64,000 bases of DNA from Ecdyonurus torrentis (taxonomy: Eukaryota; Arthropoda; Insecta; Ephemeroptera; Heptageniidae): contig OX439133.1 in assembly GCA_949318235.1 (NCBI GenBank), positions 20,517,904-20,581,903 on the forward strand. The letters run 5' to 3'. The position numbers and the translations under genes were made by a program. The notes under the pieces were generated by a model. It worked only from the letters and a program-made list of their open reading frames with translations, had not been told where the DNA came from and searched no databases. This document shows, one piece after another, positions 53,205-64,000 of this stretch. Each line of letters begins with the position of its first letter. The stretch's first letter is position 1.

Positions 53205-53330
53205 AAGGCAATTTATGCTGCATTGTAACTTATTTATTATGAAGTATATAGCATAAATTATGTTGTATTGAACAAGTTTTGCTGAAAATGAGCTAGCATT
53301 ATTATTACATAAGTATATATTTTTGACCGT
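53205..53330. mobile_element. Partial family H element
   Basis: GGCAATTTATGCTGCATTGT to GAAAATGAGCTAGCATTATT and TTTTGACCGTG. The left end is lost in a microsatellite. Confidence 0.45.
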
Positions 53331-53396
53331 GTAGTTATTCAAAAACAATTTATTTTTTAAACAATATTATATTATTTAAAAAAAGAAAGTAAGTAT

Positions 53397-53765
53397 CATG
53401 ACGCCATAATCCCTTTCAGGGTAGGCCAGGACAACTCATTTCTAGTTAGAGGGCTTACAATGATCTGCAGTTTACCAAACCCCAGGCTCTACTCTTAATA
53501 CCACACTCCTCTGGGCTCCTAATACCAGACCTGTGCAGCTCGGACCACCAAATCTTATGACGGCAGCACTCGCCACTATGGACGAGAAGTGGCCAACCTA
53601 CGTATTGCAGCGGCAACGTACACATTGAAACACTGAAACTTCACCGTTCTAACAACCACCCTTACAAGCTGACCTCTCAAGGCCAACCCGGCTTGGTAAC
53701 GATCGCCGAACCACTAGCGTCCCAAATGAGCTTCCACTACACCTCATGGGCAGGTTACTATTTTA
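53397..53765 (-). repeat. SINE-like repeat (family N)
   Basis: GC-richer block. On the minus strand it has GTAGTGGAAGCTCATTTGGG and GCTAGTGGTTCGGCGATCG (weak A and B boxes), then GCTGCACAGGTCTGGTATTA and CTGAAAGGGATTATGGCGTC. Matches 57310-57500. tRNA origin is plausible, not proven. Confidence 0.55.
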
Positions 53766-55261
53766 AATATTATTTTAAAAATGGATATACTGAACAAGCT
53801 ATCAATACACGGTAAGACAGAACTACCATATCATTTTTGTCTAATAAATTAAATGTCTTTTCATTGTAGTGTAATGTTTAAAAATATTTTCAGTGCTACA
53901 TAAATTCTAGAAAAAGAAATAAATAAAAAAACATCTAAAGTAAAGAAAAGTAAAGCCGTTCCAGGTTTTTCTTACGGCTTCTAATTTTATTCATATCAAT
54001 TAAAATAACAACTACATAAATATTATGTAAAAACTAATTATTAATAATTACATTTAATAACATAATAATAACAATTTATCATTCGATATAAACAATTAGA
54101 AAATATTTCTTTGTCCGGAAAAATAAAATTTTAATTTGTGCTGTGAGCAGATTGGTACATTTATTATACATATTTTAATTAAAAACTTTTTTCGTAACTT
54201 TATTAATAATTTTAAACGTTTTGAACGATGCTATACTAATTCTTTGTTTATATACGTTAAAAAAAAATTGGAATATGAAAAGAGATTGCAAAAACATTAA
54301 AAATGAACGAATGAATGAATGAATGAATGAATGAATGAATGAATGAATGAATGAATGAATGAATGAATGAATGAATGAATGAATGAATGAATGAATGAAT
54401 GAATGAATGAATGAATGAATGAATGAATGAATGAATGAATGAATGAATGAATGAATGAATGAATGAATGAATGAATGAATGAATGAATGAATGAATGAAT
54501 GAATGAATGAATGAATGAATGAATGAATGAATGAATGAATGAATGAATGGAAAATAATTTCAAATGAAATAAAATCATACATATTATAGACCAATAAAAA
54601 TTAAAAAAAAAAATACAAAGGACTTTTTTTATCTAGACTATTCGTACAGTTTTGTTTAATTGCTATAACGTATACCTACATACCACGTTACCATAATATT
54701 AAAATGGCTTTTCTGAACTTTGAGTGACAACTACTATAGTGTTTATGTATAACTATTTAATCAATAAACTAAACATCCAATAAATATATAAAACAATAGA
54801 AAACACCCAACTTCAAAAATATTTTTTTATATAATTCTAATTAAAATGATAATATAATATTTTCTCAGTCCAATTATAATTTTCAATCATATATTAATTA
54901 AATGGTTTTTTGTTTATATATATTTTAAAAAGTATTATACAAATAATAATAACATTAATTTTATATATAAAAGGAATTTACAAACGATTTTAATTAAAAG
55001 GTTTCTGTATGTGTATATATTAACAATGTTATTGTTTTTATGTTAAATTTTAACAATATTCTTTTGTTTTGATATACAAATAATGATGTTTTTTATTACT
55101 TTATTATTTACTTTTAGCTTACGTTATAACAGAATATAGTTCTATTTAAAAGCACATGTATTTTTATTAAAATAAAAAACTTTTGTCTGAAAGCATATTT
55201 GTAATATATGACATTATCTATCGATTGAACTTATAGGTGAAGTATGCTATATTTTTATAAG

Positions 55262-55292
<31 letters not shown>

Positions 55293-55369
55293 TTACTTGT
55301 TAGTAGATGTTAAAATTATTGTTTAAGATGCCCTTAACCTTAAAAATAAGTACTTTTTTTTTCTCATTC
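53766..55369. other. Unassigned AT-rich DNA
   Basis: Apart from the (GAAT)n array and an A-run at 55266-55291, nothing recognised. Confidence 0.4.
54308..54549 (-). repeat. (GAAT)n tetranucleotide array
   Basis: About 60 units, same unit and strand as 31353-31700. Confidence 0.95.
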
Positions 55370-55632
55370 AAACATTTCAATAGAAATTAGACGTTTAATT
55401 GACATTTCTAGACCGCGGGATAAGCGAGCCCTGTCAATTAGTTCCACCCTACTGTGTGAGTCTGTACACCTTCTCAGTAAGCTTACAGTAGGTACGGCAG
55501 GGGGCACATATTTTTTACTCTTATAGTAGAGGGGTGCTTACCACCCATATATCGTTAAACTTGCGGGGCTCGCTTTACCCGTGGGCTAGAAAAGTCAAAT
55601 AAATGACCAATTTCTATTGAAATATTTTGGAA
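55370..55632. mobile_element. Inverted-repeat element around GC-richer DNA
   Basis: CATTTCAATAGAAATTAGAC with ATTTCTATTGAAATATTTT, and ACCGCGGGATAAGCGAGCCC with GGGCTCGCTTTACCCGTGGG, pair around a roughly 110-base loop. Confidence 0.55.
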
Positions 55633-55842
55633 AAGAATAAAAAAAAAACTTGTTATGCATCAAAATGTCCAAATGTCTCTTTTGCTTCTGACGCTTTCAC
55701 GTCATGAACCAAGCCGTGTCACATGCACATATAGGTATCCGCATACTGATGTGACGAGCGAGAGATTACAAATTCGCTTCTCATTTAGGTATAATGCAAC
55801 TTCTTTTGTTTTATTATTATTTTTTTTTCTTTTTTTTTTTAG

Positions 55843-56125
55843 AGGCCAAAGTGTGCACTGTATATGTGCTCTCGTGTTCTCTGCACGTTGATGTCCGTGC
55901 ATATGCCAGTGCGTCACAGGTAAAACTGTAGGAGTTATGTTTAGACTTTATAGATACATGTCTCCAGTTATGCAGCCAGTCCTGGCAGTGCAAGGTAGTA
56001 ATGGTCCACGTCAAGTCAGAGGTATCTCGGGACATTTCTCCAATCCACCTCATACATATATCATTTCTATTAAATCACACGTTATTATGTTTAGCCTGTT
56101 GTGTGGTATAAAACTAATTTTCATT
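55843..56125 (+). repeat. Uninterrupted, 5'-truncated copy of the 38268 SINE
   Basis: GTTCTCTGCACGTTGATGTC, AGGTAAAACTGTAGGAG, CATGTCTCCAGTTATGCAGC and TGGTCCACGTCAAGTCAGAG follow each other without gaps. The tRNA-like head is missing; a T-run precedes it. Confidence 0.65.
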
Positions 56126-56151
56126 TATATGAAAAAGTTTAGGCGAACGAG

Positions 56152-56152
56152 C

Positions 56153-56221
<69 letters not shown>
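56152..56221 (+). repeat. (GA)n microsatellite
   Basis: About 34 units with one AAGA break; directly follows the SINE copy ending near 56125. Confidence 0.9.
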
Positions 56222-56229
<8 letters not shown>

Positions 56230-56486
56230 TGTTTTCAAAAGCTATAAATTAATTTGAAAATATTATTCCCCCCTTTTAAAAAGAAAAAAAGGGACTATTT
56301 ACTGAAAAGAGTTGCTAATTTAATTATCATTAGGTATATAAAGAATAACGATGATTTATTTTAATAATTATCACCAAAGTTACACGTTTAGGATTTAGCT
56401 CATAATATGATAAAATTAATAATGATTCTAATATCTAAAATAAAAACTTAAATTGAGAAATTTGTAACTAAAAATAATTTACTTAA

Positions 56487-56856
56487 CAAAGAGGGTGATT
56501 GACTTGGACCGGAACTATATTATCACAGCTACATTCTTTATTTCCAGCAAAACAAACAATTTAATACTCAAATAAAACAAAGAAAATTAAAAAAAAAAAG
56601 TTTTTTTTTTGTCTGAAAAGTTTTAATAATATTTTTAATTCCAAAAAAAATTCTGACTCGGCTAAAATTTGCCACTAAAATTTGAATTTCTGCATTTGCA
56701 TGTAATCTTTAAAGTAAAATAACTTAAATATTTGATCGTGTTTTTACATGTTTGACATAGCTAAACTTTTAAGTAAAATTTCAACTTTACTTTGTGTTAA
56801 TATTATATAATTCTTGACCATCTAGTTTGCGAGATATCAGTCGATCACCCATTACT
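56487..56856. mobile_element. Family B element, 370 bp, TTAA target
   Basis: GAGGGTGATTGACTTGGACC near the left end, GCGAGATATCAGTCGATCAC near the right end, TTAA at 56483-56486 and 56857-56860. Same interior as 28106-28497 (AAATATTTGATCGTGTTTTT). Confidence 0.7.
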
Positions 56857-57004
56857 TTAAGAAAATACTTTGAAATACACATAAATTTAAGTTATAATCA
56901 ACAACATGAAAAGAAGTACTGAAGATTTAATTATGTTACAGCAAAAAAAAAAAAAATAATAATAATAATAATAAACCAGGCAGTTCAAAATATCAATTTT
57001 AATT

Positions 57005-57540
57005 CTTAAAAGTTGTATTCAGATGGCTTGTATCTCAAAATGAAAAAAGAAAATTGTAAAACTGTATCATGCCATTTGAAAGTTAAGAGTAACAGCTACC
57101 TATAATAAAATTTTCAGAACCCGTAACCATCAGATAAGAGAGAAAAAAATTATATGATATTAGCATGGGCTCTTATGGGACTAAAAAAAAATCATAATTT
57201 AAAATCTAGCATTACTCCCCATTTTTATTTATTTTTTTTTTTTTTTAACTTTTGAAGATACTTTAACCTAATCAGTTAATCACTGTGCGAAATTTCAGAT
57301 TTTTCTTTCTAACGCGAGTGCTGTCAACTCTTGGTTTTCCGAGAGTCAGTGGTCCGGGTTGCACAGGTCTGGTAGTCGAGCCCAGAAGAGTGTGATAACG
57401 GGTTGAACCTGAGGTCTGGTAAGGCTCAGATCATACATTAAAGCACACACTGAAAAGGTTTAATCCTGGCCTACACCAAAAGGTATTATGGCGTCACTTA
57501 CCTTTTACAATTTTTTTAAGTCAAATTCCACATAGCTAAT
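57005..57540 (+). repeat. Family A repeat with a nested family N insertion
   Basis: Family A from 57005 (CAGATGGCTTGTATCTCAAA) to about 57308 and from about 57500 (ACAATTTTTTTAAGTCAAAT). Between them is family N in + orientation (TTGCACAGGTCTGGTAGTCG, GGTATTATGGCGTCACTTAC). Confidence 0.6.
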
Positions 57541-58232
57541 TTCACGCTTTAAAATCTAGTTAATATAATTTTTTGCTAAAAAAAAAAAAAAAAAAAAAAA
57601 GGATAATTCAACATTAAATACTATTATATTTTATTCATTAGCTAATAAGTAATTAATAATATAAAGGATATAAAATTATTGATAATGATAATGGTATAAT
57701 AGTAAACTTTTTTTGTCTCTCTCTCTCTTTCTCCTACTGCTTTATTGATAGCTCTTAAACAATTTATTAAAACCATAAAGAAAATTTTATTGTAATCTGA
57801 GAAATAATAAAACGTATAAAATAGGGTTTTAAAATAATTTTATTACTATTAATAAAATTTTATAATAACTATCATATTTACATTAAATTTTATTGTATAT
57901 TACATCATAATAATAATAATAAATAATTTATGTTATAGTTAACCTAATATCACAATTTTTTATATAATTATAAACAAAAAAAAAAAAATCTTTTTTACTA
58001 TTTATGTACTTTTGTAATTTTTATATTATTTAATAGGAAATTGGAGTAAAATTACAAATAATGGGTTCAAAGTTAATTACAATAATAACTCATTACTGTT
58101 TACAATATATTTTAAATGAAGAAAGAATATAACTAAAACGTTAATAATATCTTGTAAAGGGATACTGGGCTCAAATTTTTAAATAAAAATCATAAAATTT
58201 AAGACCTCTCATCGTTGTGCACCTTTTATGTA

Positions 58233-58352
58233 CAGATCTGGCCAAAAGTTTAAGAACGGGGCAGCGGCGGCCGCAGTGTTTTCCCATAAATATAATATAG
58301 GGTGGTTGCGGGTTGCCTATACAAATTGTTCTGAAACTTTTGGCCAGAGTTT
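58233..58352. mobile_element. 120-bp Tc1-like MITE, second copy
   Basis: CAGATCTGGCCAAAAGTTTA at the left and CTTTTGGCCAGAGTTT at the right, TA on both sides, central GCGGCCGC on the opposite orientation relative to the copy at 11555-11674. Same length but clearly diverged inside. Confidence 0.7.
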
Positions 58353-58641
58353 TACCTTAAGCCTTCTGCTCGATTACTTTACAAGTTTGAAGTTAACCCC
58401 AGTTTGAGTTTTTTTTTTTTTTTTTTCTTAATAATAAAACTTTTGAAACTGGCACAGAAGGATAAGATACAAATACAAATATGTGTGTGATATACGTAAT
58501 AGGTCCCATCTAGTGATTCATCTAATTTTATTATTATTAATTTTTTTTAGAGACCAGTATGATTTTAAACAATTTATTAATTTACAGTTAATAAAATTGT
58601 TTACCTATATAATACATACACAGAACCAACACATATCAATA

Positions 58642-58794
58642 TATAAGGTGTATCCGCATGGCATCATATTTGATGCACTTCGACGCCATACTGCAGAGAT
58701 AAATAAAATTGCTCAGCTTAGGAAAAACTTCATCTTTGGCTATTGTCAAATAAAAATGGGTCAATTTTTTTATTATTATTATTTTTCTCGCATC

Positions 58795-58825
<31 letters not shown>

Positions 58826-59214
58826 TGCCATGTTGTGTTATCGTACTACACCAATCCCAGTCCCAGTCAAGACATTGTATTATTGACAGGTAAGTACTTT
58901 TCAATTAACGTCATAAGTGAGTACTAAATAACATGGGTTAGTATGGAAAAAATGACAAATTTTGCCAGTTTAAAAATACTTAGCAATATTTTCGAGAGCA
59001 TTGGTGGTATTAGGATGAAATTATTAAGTATAAATTATTAAGTATGAAATTAGGTTTTCAAGAATGCGATAAAAATAATGATAACACAAAAATTACTTAT
59101 TTTCCAAAGAAAATAGTGAAAACCCTCGGTTGTCTTTTGCTAAACAATGATATTCATTACTCAATTATGGCATCGAAGCGCATTTATTATGACGTCATGC
59201 GCACACACCCTATA
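58642..59214. mobile_element. Two family E parts in opposite orientation around a SINE tail
   Basis: + strand half at 58642-58796 (GGTGTATCCGCATGGCATCA) and - strand copy at about 58911-59214 (ATGACGTCATGCGCACACACC at the end). A poly-T run and the 3' end of a SINE (58797-58905) lie between them. Confidence 0.55.
58797..58905 (-). repeat. SINE family J 3' tail with A-run
   Basis: Same arrangement as 29459-29565: T-run on the + strand, GCTTGCCATGTTGTGTTATC, then CCCAGTCAAGACATTGTATT. Nested in family E. Confidence 0.6.
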
Positions 59215-59646
59215 CCTGGATAGCTGATTCACCTGCAGCCTGCAGTTATCTTTTTTTATAAGATTCACCTTTATACTCAATTTGTAATAACTGGTTTAGG
59301 CATTACCAAATTTTTATTAAAACCTGCATTCTGTTGTGAGTGAGAAATACATTTATTTCAAAATTCTATATTTGATTACACATTTTATATATATATATAT
59401 ATAAAAAAAGTTTTATTGAAATTTATTTTTTACATGTAAAATGAGTTGTCATAAAAAGAAAAGCATTTTAATGTTTGGTGTTTATAAATTGTTTACAATT
59501 GAATTGAAGAAATCTTACATTAAAAACCAATTTTTTTCCATTAGGTTACTTTTTTTTTCTTCTGAAAATTAAATCCTTTGATAAAAAAATTATTGCACAT
59601 TCTAATATAGCTATATTGCTAACCTAATTATTATTAAAAATCACAT

Positions 59647-59853
59647 TGCATCCAATTAAGTGCTTTTTCCATCATTTTAGTCAGTATTATACATTTAAGT
59701 ATAAATACCAAATCCAGGTCCCGGGTTCAATACCCGGTGGTGACAACTTTTGCATAATATGGATTTGGTATTAAATACATTTTTGTACAAATTTTGTAGT
59801 TATATGAATACTAACTAATATGGTGGAAAAAAGCATGTAATTAGATGCACTGT
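59647..59853. mobile_element. About 205-bp palindromic element containing a tRNA T-arm-like motif
   Basis: GCATCCAATTAAGTGCTTTT pairs with AAAAGCATGTAATTAGATGC. An inner pair AATACCAAATCCA / GGATTTGGTATT encloses CCGGGTTCAATACCCGG at 59721-59737, a perfect 5-bp stem with a 7-base TTCAATA loop, the shape of a tRNA T-arm. Confidence 0.5.
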
Positions 59854-61209
59854 TATTTGTATCAATATTACCCCATCTTCTAGAGTTAAAGTAACTTTTT
59901 ATTTTTTATTATTTTTTATTATTATTATTTTATTTTTTTGCTTGCCCGATAATTTAATTATTAATTGACTACTTTTTTTTAAAGAAATTACACTATTTAT
60001 ATATATTTTGAAAATATAATAATATGCAAATTCTATTGACTTATGATTGAAGTTACCATATATGTGGTACGCGATGTGCTCAAGAAATAGAAAACAAATT
60101 GATAAGCTGTGGCCAAGTATAGCTATTTCAGAAATTACTGCAATTTTATTTTTTTATCTTCGGATTTAATTACCTTATTATTTTCATACGAACAGATCTT
60201 TAGTAATTCAATATTAATATACATACCAGGAAAGATTAAAAAATAATTAACTTAATTTTTAAATGAAATAAAGATTTCCCCATGAAAAAAATCTTTCAAA
60301 ATCTTATTAACTTTTCACCCTTTATTAAATCTAACATTTCCATGTCTTGTAATTATTTTCTTTTCATGCATTAAAATATGACTTAATGCTCTTAAGAAAA
60401 AACCTTTTATAATATTTAAATTTATTTAAAAGCCCATTTTCTTTCTATATATAAGCTATTTAAATGCTGTGTGAATTTAAAAAGGATTAAAAATATTTTG
60501 TTTTAATTTTTTTTTTTTTTTTTTTTTTTTTAATTCAAAAACATCCACCTAAAAAATTGGGCTCATAATTCTTTAAATGGAGTTTTTAATTTTTATACTA
60601 TTTATGTTATTTCAAAAATGTTAATTATTTATTTTAATTACTTTGACTATGCTCTTATGCTATTTTAAGCTATATAGCTATTTTAATTCGTTGTTATTGC
60701 TATTATTTCATTTTTATATTGTTTTATTCTACATATTTCTAATAAAGAAGCGATATATTTTTTAAAATTGAAATTTATGGTTTTGTGTATAATGTTAGTA
60801 TTAAAATTTTCCACACTGTTGCAGCCGATCAATTTTACAATATTGTTTATAATTCCTAACATTGACTTTTTTTTTTTTTTTTTTTTTTTTAACTTTTATA
60901 TTTAAATTGTGTTTCTTACATGAAAATTATATATTAATTTTAAAACCAAAATAATTCAACGATGAAATAGACTATCACAATTGCATGTTAAATTTATCGC
61001 AATTTTCAATAAATTTTATTATTCTATATAGTATAATTTATATTAACTGAAAATTTAACGATAAATTGTACTTCTTTATATGTTAAATTTTCACTTAATT
61101 GCCAGTAATTTAGATTTAAAAAGCACTGGACAATAAAATTGGATAATACCAAGGCATCGTAAAACAGACAGCTACTACAGAAACGGCAAAATTTTGCTGG
61201 ACTATAAAA

Positions 61210-61252
<43 letters not shown>

Positions 61253-61800
61253 GTTCTGCCTGACTTCTTACCGCCTTAGTATTTTATTAAAAAAAATTTG
61301 TTTGTGGAAATTTTTAATATCATAACAAATTATACTTACAAACTGTAATAAATCTATGGCATATGTCTATTTATATACATTATAATATCATTATTATACA
61401 CTGGCGTAAATAGCATATTATCATTACTCTATAACTGTATTACAAGTTCATAAAATAGAGAACATTAATCTATACTCTCATTACAAAAAAAAAAAAAAAA
61501 AAAAAAACTGACAGTTTTATTTAAAATTTAAATTGATTAAATAATTTCAAAATTAAAAATAAAAATCTTACATGTTGCAGAATATTTTATATTTAAAGCC
61601 AATATATTATATTTTACATGTTTAACATAATTTTATACAAAGAGCATACTGCAAAATTCGTTAATAATCATTTTAGAATTCTTTATTGTTACTTCAATAA
61701 ATCTCTTGACGCGGTTTGCATTATCAAACAGTAAAAGTATGATATTATAAATATTATAAAATATTCAAGTTAATAATTTTTCACTCCCACTTCTATAAAA
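59854..61800. other. Unassigned AT-rich DNA 3' of TAR1 copy 2
   Basis: Poly-T and poly-A runs (60508-60531, 60868-60890, 61211-61250, 61484-61506). No repeat family and no similarity to the 3' flank of copy 1. Confidence 0.4.
61682..61687 (-). terminator. Candidate polyadenylation signal of TAR1 copy 2
   Basis: AATAAA on the minus strand 127 bases after the stop codon. Weak evidence in AT-rich DNA. The 3' flank does not resemble that of copy 1. Confidence 0.25.
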
Positions 61801-61813
61801 AAAAAAAAAAAAA

Positions 61814-63232
61814 CTACCTATTAAATTTTCTAACATTAAAATGTAATAATTTTTTAAAAGCTCTTCTAAAATCTAAATTAAAAATAGTATAAATAATTGG
61901 ATTTAAAGCAGAATTAATATAACCTAACCATGTAATAAACATAATTAATTTTTCACTAGGACAACAAGAAGGACAAAATGGTAAAATAACATACATCAAA
62001 AAGAATGGTAACCAACATACAACAAAAACACCCATTATAATACCTAATGTTCTTGCTGCTCTTCTTTCTTTAGATAGCGAAATTCTTTGTTTTTCTTCAA
62101 TAAATTGATAAACAGTATTTTTACGAGCTAAAATTGAATTTGATAATTGAACTACTACTGTTTTATGTTTTTTAGGTGTTAATAATGTATCACCACCATT
62201 TTGATTATCTGGTATATCTACAAATGAATTTTCTTCATCAATTTTTACAGTTTTTTCACGTCTTTTACGTTCTAAAGAACCTTTCTTACGTTTTCTTTTA
62301 TTTTTACGTTTTTTATCAGAACTATTATGATTTTCATTATGATTTGTTTCACTACTTACAGATTCACCATCACCTTGTGAAGTAGATGCAACGTTGCCAA
62401 CTTGTTGTTCATTTATAACAGGTATAGATTTGGCAACAATGTTTTGTTTAACTGTATTTAATTTTGAAGCTTTTGCACGTTCTCTTAATCTTCTACGAGT
62501 TGCAATAAATATTTGTACATAAACTAATGTCATTATTAATAAAGGTATATAGAATGAACCTAAAGATGAATATATAACATAACCTTGTTGAGAAGTTAAC
62601 TGACAAGGTGTATTATTATGAAATTCTTCTGGCCAATCATTCCAACCTGCTAATGGTGGTGAACTAATAATTAATGATACTAACCATACAGCACCTATCA
62701 TAATTAATACACGTTTTAATGTTCTTTTTTGAGCATAATTAATTGGATCTGTAATTGCCCAATATCTATCTAAAGCAATTGCACATAAATTTAATATAGA
62801 AGCTGTACAACATAATACATCACATGTTAACCACATTTTACATATATGTATACCAAATTCCCATCTTCTAATTAAAGAATATGCAACATTTAATGGTAAT
62901 ACTAATATAGCAACAGTTAAATCAGCAACTGCTAATGAAACAATGAAGAAATTTTGTACTATTCTTAATGGTTTATATGTAAATACACTTAATATTACTA
63001 GTATATTACCAACTATTGTTAATATTATGATTAGAGTTAATGTTAATGTTGTTAATATAGCTTCCCATTCAGGTACTGCTAAATTAATACCAAGTAATCG
63101 AGATTCATATTGAAATGTGATGTCAGCTGCGCAACCATTGGTTATATTAGTCACGTGATCTGATGTAGTAGCTTCTGATTGGTTGAAAAAATCCGATGTT
63201 AAGTTTTTATCTAATAAAAATGTTCTAGACAT
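61814..63232 (-). CDS. TAR1: Type 1 tyramine receptor (Oct-TyrR/TAR1 family GPCR), copy 2
   Basis: 472-residue paralogue of the receptor at 16416-17828, opposite strand, convergent, also intronless in the coding part. All amine-receptor marks are present: the TM2 Asp, TM3 Asp and DRY, the Cys pair, TM5 Ser cluster, CWLPFF and NPIIY. From about the third sequon to the end of TM5 the protein is identical to copy 1, then VYVQIF replaces VYIEIF. Differences collect in the first 28 residues (sequons N10, N17 and N29 kept), in ICL3 (shared polybasic [18 protein letters not shown], then unrelated residues up to [14 protein letters not shown]), one Asn to Met change just before TM7, and a C-terminus longer by a few residues (HFNVRKFNR instead of HLKP). 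No stops or frameshifts, so both copies look functional. Role as for copy 1: Gi-coupled tyramine receptor of the plasma membrane, by family. Confidence 0.95.
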   Translation of the reverse strand: MSRTFLLDKNLTSDFFNQSEATTSDHVTNITNGCAADITFQYESRLLGINLAVPEWEAILTTLTLTLIIILTIVGNILVILSVFTYKPLRIVQNFFIVSLAVADLTVAILVLPLNVAYSLIRRWEFGIHICKMWLTCDVLCCTASILNLCAIALDRYWAITDPINYAQKRTLKRVLIMIGAVWLVSLIISSPPLAGWNDWPEEFHNNTPCQLTSQQGYVIYSSLGSFYIPLLIMTLVYVQIFIATRRRLRERAKASKLNTVKQNIVAKSIPVINEQQVGNVASTSQGDGESVSSETNHNENHNSSDKKRKNKRKRKKGSLERKRREKTVKIDEENSFVDIPDNQNGGDTLLTPKKHKTVVVQLSNSILARKNTVYQFIEEKQRISLSKERRAARTLGIIMGVFVVCWLPFFLMYVILPFCPSCCPSEKLIMFITWLGYINSALNPIIYTIFNLDFRRAFKKLLHFNVRKFNR

Positions 63233-63263
63233 TTTTGATGTGTAGTTTTTTGGTTACAGCATT
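63233..63263 (-). other. 5' UTR part of coding exon of TAR1 copy 2, with splice acceptor
   Basis: On the minus strand a TC-rich tract ends in CTGATTTCAG at 63264-63265, 31 bases before the ATG, in the same place as in copy 1. The exon start and the bases before the ATG (CACATCAAAAATG) are conserved between copies. The upstream exon would lie beyond the right edge or in the unrecognised 63.3-64.0 kb. Confidence 0.7.
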
Positions 63264-63265
63264 CT

Positions 63266-64000
63266 GAAATCAGAAGAAAGAACAAAAGTTGGTTAAAACT
63301 TAGTTAGAATAATATTTTCATTGTTTATGTAGACTATCAAAAACAAAGAAGACAATAATATAATATAAACAATAACAGCAAATAATATTATTCAAATGTG
63401 GAAAATAACATCTAATTTTCTCGAAACAGGATAGTGGTTTGAATTTAAAACAAAAAGCAATCGATAGAACATAGAACATAAACATATATAAGAAAGTTAA
63501 CACAATATTTCTCAGACCAATAATGTTGTTTACTCATTTATAAATAAAAATATATGAGAAAAATAAAACAAGAAGAGAAGCAATGTTAATATTACGAAAA
63601 TTTTGACCCTAACTGTATCTTATCATAGTGGAATCTAAACTTGAATATCCAGCAAACTGTAATTGGTATAATATATATTTTTTCTAACGGTAGTATTTTT
63701 TTCAATAAGTTCTTGATGTTTTTATTCGTTTTTTTTTTTTTTTTTTTTTTTAGATATTTTAATTTTTCCTGGACTTTGGGTAATTAAATATTATTAATTA
63801 GAAAACAAAATAATCTTTAAAAGTTTTTACTTTTGCTTTTAATGCTAGTTTTTTAACATAATTATTATTATATACATATATATTTTTAAGAATATTGATT
63901 TTACTTAATTAAAGGTAACTAATAATTACTGTCTAATGATAAATATTGCCTGACACTAGCTACTTGTCTGTATTAGTTACTCGAACATAAATCTGACCAG
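63266..64000 (-). other. Inferred 5'-UTR intron or upstream DNA of TAR1 copy 2
   Basis: Follows from the splice acceptor at 63264-63265. AT-rich, no donor or upstream exon that I can support. Confidence 0.4.

Noticed and set aside
62176..62385. 69-residue ORF opposite TAR1 copy 2, and the similar 61-residue ORF at 17197
   Set aside because: Other-frame shadows of ICL3 of the receptors.
61814..63232. TAR1 copy 2 as an allelic or mis-assembled copy of copy 1
   Set aside because: ICL3, N-terminus, C-terminus and both flanks differ strongly and both frames are intact, which fits a paralogue better than an allele. Read depth could still test this.

Overview
This is a eukaryotic, very A+T-rich (about three quarters A+T by eye) nuclear window with long introns or intergenic DNA, poly-pyrimidine splice acceptors, many microsatellites and dense non-autonomous transposons. 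The only confidently recognised host genes are two copies of a type 1 tyramine receptor (the Oct-TyrR/TAR1 family of amine GPCRs). Their transmembrane core is very close to that of arthropod TAR1, so I infer an arthropod, possibly a chelicerate or myriapod rather than an insect. That last step is only an impression. There is one 200-base assembly gap (21301-21500).

Layout. 1-16.3 kb: repeats only, including a 1.2 kb fold-back mariner-type element (2441-3635), several A-, G- and H-family repeats, a SINE and long microsatellites. 16.38-17.83 kb: tyramine receptor copy 1 (+ strand), an intronless coding exon preceded by a splice acceptor. 17.9-61.8 kb: about 44 kb of nested mobile-element debris, one small membrane-protein-like ORF with an A-tail (27323-27505) and a decayed non-LTR retrotransposon fragment (about 32.68-33.03 kb). 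61.81-63.26 kb: tyramine receptor copy 2 (- strand), convergent with copy 1, with the same exon structure.

The two receptors are not evenly diverged. About 626 coding bases covering the end of the N-terminus to TM5 differ at only two synonymous sites, while the N-terminus, the start of ICL3 and most of ICL3 differ heavily, also at synonymous sites. This patchwork suggests gene conversion between the inverted copies, with the extracellular tail and third intracellular loop left free to diverge. 

The repeat fraction can be read as layers. I name the families A to N for this window only. Families B, D, F and G are separate hairpin-type elements that all sit in TTAA targets. E is the commonest (about ten copies, termini like CTATAGGGTGTATGCGCATGACGTCAT) and often hosts other insertions. 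C and the 120-bp element use TA targets. At least three SINE types are present, two with a shared central block but different tRNA-like heads. Several loci show three or four levels of nesting, and in some the empty site can be read from another copy of the host repeat. No CRISPR, rRNA or convincing functional tRNA gene was seen.
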